Shown here piece by piece: positions 61,774 to 64,000 of a stretch of DNA of 64,000 nucleotides. Numbering within the stretch: the stretch's first letter is position 1; every line of letters begins with the position of its first letter. Location of the stretch: contig NC_019695.1 in the NCBI RefSeq assembly GCF_000317125.1, positions 6,064,336-6,128,335 of the forward strand, in the 5' to 3' direction. The notes under the pieces are model-generated. The model had not been told where the DNA came from and ran no database searches. It worked only from the letters and a program-made list of their open reading frames with translations. This DNA is from Chroococcidiopsis thermalis PCC 7203. GTDB lineage: Bacteria > Cyanobacteriota > Cyanobacteriia > Cyanobacteriales > Chroococcidiopsidaceae. The position numbers and the translations under genes are program-made.

Positions 61774-63354
61774 ATGAATACAGCTAATTTTCCCTGGCTG
61801 ACAATAATCATTCTGTTTCCAATCGTTGCCTCGCTATTCATCCCGCTACTGCCACCTTCTAAAGAGGGATCGACAGGGCGCTGGTATGCTCTGGTAGTGG
61901 GGCTAATTGATTTTGCCATTATCGTTTACGCATTTTACACTCAGTACGATCTGGCTAATCCAGAGTTGCAATTGGTGGAAAGATACGCCTGGGTTCCTCA
62001 ATTGGACTTGAATTGGTCGGTAGGGGTCGATGGTTTGTCGATGCCCTTGGTGATTTTGACAGGGTTTATCACGACGCTGGCAACTCTAGCGGCTTGGCCC
62101 GTAACTTTGAAACCCCGCCTGTTCTACTTTCTGTTGCTGGCAATGTATGGCGGACAGATTGCTGTATTCGCCGTACAGGATATGTTGCTGTTTTTCCTAG
62201 TGTGGGAACTAGAACTGATTCCTGTCTACTTGTTGCTGGCAATCTGGGGTGGTAAGAAACGGCAGTATGCTGCAACCAAATTCATTTTGTACACTGCTGG
62301 CGGATCGCTATTTATTTTGGTAGCTGGTTTGACGATGGCATTTTACGGCGATACCGTAACGTTTGACATGCGATCGCTGGCTGCTAAAGATATTCCCCTT
62401 AACTTTCAGCTTTGGCTGTATGGGGCTTTTCTGATTGCCTACGGCGTAAAATTACCAATCTTCCCGTTACACACTTGGCTACCCGATGCCCACGGTGAAG
62501 CGACAGCCCCAGTACATATGTTGCTGGCTGGTATTCTGCTGAAAATGGGTGGCTATGCCCTGATTCGGATGAATGCGGGGATGCTTCCCGATGCTCATGC
62601 TTTCTTTGCCCCGGCGATGGTAATTCTGGGGGTAGTAAATATTATCTACGCTGCTTTAACATCTTTTGCCCAGCGGAACTTGAAGCGCAAAATTGCTTAT
62701 TCTTCAATTTCTCACATGGGATTTGTGGTCATTGGCATCGCTTCCTTCACCGATTTAGGATTGAATGGCGCGATTTTACAAATGATTTCCCACGGGATGA
62801 TTGGCGCGAGTCTATTCTTCCTCGTTGGGGCAACATACGATCGCACCCATACCCTGATGTTGGATGAAATGGGTGGTGTCGGGCAACAGATGCGAAAGAT
62901 TTTCGCCATGTGGACGACTTGTTCGATGGCATCTTTGGCACTGCCAGGCATGAGCGGTTTTGTTGCAGAATTGATGGTATTTGTAGGCTTTGCAACTAGC
63001 GATGCTTATAACCCTACTTTCAAAGTGATTATCGTCTTTCTGATGGCAGTCGGTGTGATTTTGACGCCGATTTATCTCCTTTCCATGCTGCGAGAGATTT
63101 TCTACGGGCAAGAAAACAAAGAATTAACTTCTCACGAAGCTTTAATTGATGCCGAACCGCGAGAAATATTTATTATCGCTTGTCTGCTAGTACCAATTAT
63201 CGGTATTGGTTTGTACCCGAAAATGCTGACTCAAATGTACGATGCAACAACCATACAACTGACAGCTCATTTAAGGGAATCAGTGCCAACATTAGCAGAA
63301 CAAAAGCTAACACCAGCTGTATCTTTGAAAGCGCCTCAGTTGGCGATCGAATAG
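61774..63354 (+). CDS. ndhD: NAD(P)H-quinone oxidoreductase subunit 4
   Basis: Second proton-pumping antiporter-like subunit of NDH-1, 526 residues with about fourteen helices. The proton channel signature is visible in [20 protein letters not shown] and the quinone-oxidoreductase motif in [20 protein letters not shown]. Lysine and histidine residues of the channel ([11 protein letters not shown]) are kept. It follows ndhF by 169 bases that hold tandem repeats. The adjacent ndhF makes NdhD1 (respiratory/cyclic) the likely form. Confidence 0.95.
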   Translation: MNTANFPWLTIIILFPIVASLFIPLLPPSKEGSTGRWYALVVGLIDFAIIVYAFYTQYDLANPELQLVERYAWVPQLDLNWSVGVDGLSMPLVILTGFITTLATLAAWPVTLKPRLFYFLLLAMYGGQIAVFAVQDMLLFFLVWELELIPVYLLLAIWGGKKRQYAATKFILYTAGGSLFILVAGLTMAFYGDTVTFDMRSLAAKDIPLNFQLWLYGAFLIAYGVKLPIFPLHTWLPDAHGEATAPVHMLLAGILLKMGGYALIRMNAGMLPDAHAFFAPAMVILGVVNIIYAALTSFAQRNLKRKIAYSSISHMGFVVIGIASFTDLGLNGAILQMISHGMIGASLFFLVGATYDRTHTLMLDEMGGVGQQMRKIFAMWTTCSMASLALPGMSGFVAELMVFVGFATSDAYNPTFKVIIVFLMAVGVILTPIYLLSMLREIFYGQENKELTSHEALIDAEPREIFIIACLLVPIIGIGLYPKMLTQMYDATTIQLTAHLRESVPTLAEQKLTPAVSLKAPQLAIE

Positions 63355-63737
63355 TTGGCTTGTACGAGATTTTTTCAGCCCTTGCCGCGTTGTCGGTAGG
63401 GGTATTTTATTGTTTATAATGGCAGATGGCAGAGGGCAGGAGACAGAAAGAAAAACTTTTCAGGCAAAAGGTGAAAGCTGAGATCTTGCATCAATTGCAA
63501 CACCCGCCTGTGAATCAATTCACAGTCTTATAGCCTAAGTCGGATAAGTCCGGCTGCAAGATCGTTGTTAGTCTACTTCAGTAGACTTGTGCTATTAGCC
63601 TCAAACTTAAGTTCAAGGTGAGTCTGGATACTTACTTTTATGTTCTAACCTTTCCACGCTTTTATCTCGTATTGCGCTGTAATTCTACAGTGTATTCTAG
63701 TTGATAAATACTAGCTTTATACCTACCAATCCTACCA
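63355..63737. other. intergenic region with dispersed hairpins
   Basis: A 383-base gap. It contains palindromic pieces TGTGAATCAATTCACA (about 63510-63525) and GTCTACTTCAGTAGAC (about 63570-63587), resembling the dispersed element near 16580-16690. No coding frame apart from shadows. Confidence 0.5.
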
Positions 63738-63959
63738 ATGAACATGAATGATGAACAATGGCTTTTGCTAAAGCAGCGATATCCTATTGGTCATAAATTT
63801 TGGGCAAAAGTAAATAGAATTAAATCCTTTGGTATATTAATTGAAATCAGCGATCTCCCAAAGGATAGCAGTCAATTTTTAGGATTAATTGATATTGGTC
63901 ATAGTCCTCTCTATGCTGATTTGCACGATTGCAAGGTTTCAAAGTTAAAAAACGTCTAA
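63738..63959 (+). CDS. small protein with S1-like segment, unknown
   Basis: A 73-residue protein (MNMNDEQWLLLKQRYPIGHK start). The segment RYPIGHKFWAKVNRIKSFGI followed by LIEISDL and FLGLIDIGH resembles the first strands of an S1/OB RNA-binding domain. It is shorter than a complete S1 domain, so it may be truncated. The function is unknown. It lies near the window edge with no visible partner. Confidence 0.55.
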   Translation: MNMNDEQWLLLKQRYPIGHKFWAKVNRIKSFGILIEISDLPKDSSQFLGLIDIGHSPLYADLHDCKVSKLKNV

Positions 63960-64000
63960 TTTGTGAAATAGCTACTTAATAAAAAAGTGGGCAATGCTCA

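Overview
The window comes from a cyanobacterial chromosome. The octamer GCGATCGC (HIP1) is scattered through nearly all of it. The gene set is also cyanobacterial: ferredoxin-nitrite reductase, a Cph1-type phytochrome with its response regulator, the carboxysome shell protein CcmP, class II fructose/sedoheptulose bisphosphatase, an RbcR-type LysR regulator, a Pix/Tax-type phototaxis operon and ndhF-ndhD. Intergenic regions are full of short tandem repeats (such as ACTTTTG, CGGAATT, GGTAATT and 9-mers related to GACAAGGGG) and perfect palindromes. This suggests a large-genome filamentous or Chroococcidiopsis-like species, but the genus cannot be fixed from the sequence.

Layout. Positions 1-3300 hold the end of a gamma-glutamyltransferase gene and nirA, which has a textbook NtcA promoter. 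Positions 3378-7752 are a light and two-component signalling block (hybrid sensor, Rcp1-like regulator, phytochrome kinase) containing a decayed four-helix-bundle gene. Positions 8346-14816 carry an oxidoreductase, an OmpR-type regulator, the monothiol glutaredoxin/BolA pair, an acyltransferase, tadA and grxC. Positions 15065-19366 carry ccmP, a pentapeptide-repeat protein, glpX and hemA (carbon fixation and tetrapyrroles). Positions 19535-26435 are an accessory and defence stretch: a MntA/HepT toxin-antitoxin pair, a restriction-methylase-like remnant, recQ, an orphan antitoxin beside a toxin remnant, and a SinI-like restriction-modification pair.

Positions 27178-36355 are a complete pixGHIJL-type phototaxis operon. 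Its receptor has four GAF domains, three with a cysteine at the usual chromophore position. Positions 36438-43649 hold membrane and metabolic genes, moaA, rpsD, a candidate small RNA and a DALR-domain protein. Positions 44161-63354 follow a devH-like / rbcR / nnrU-like / thioredoxin / ndhF / ndhD backbone. It is interrupted by anchored solute-binding proteins, an HPP-family transporter, MgtC, a Ser/Thr kinase and an intact IS630-type insertion sequence.

The main points of interest are these: intergenic-type repeats that have become coding sequence inside two proteins; a well-formed unannotated small RNA gene; NtcA-type sites before both nirA and the HPP transporter; three membrane-anchored binding proteins with related N-terminal anchors, no ABC permease or ATPase, and a neighbouring Ser/Thr kinase; and eroded defence modules.
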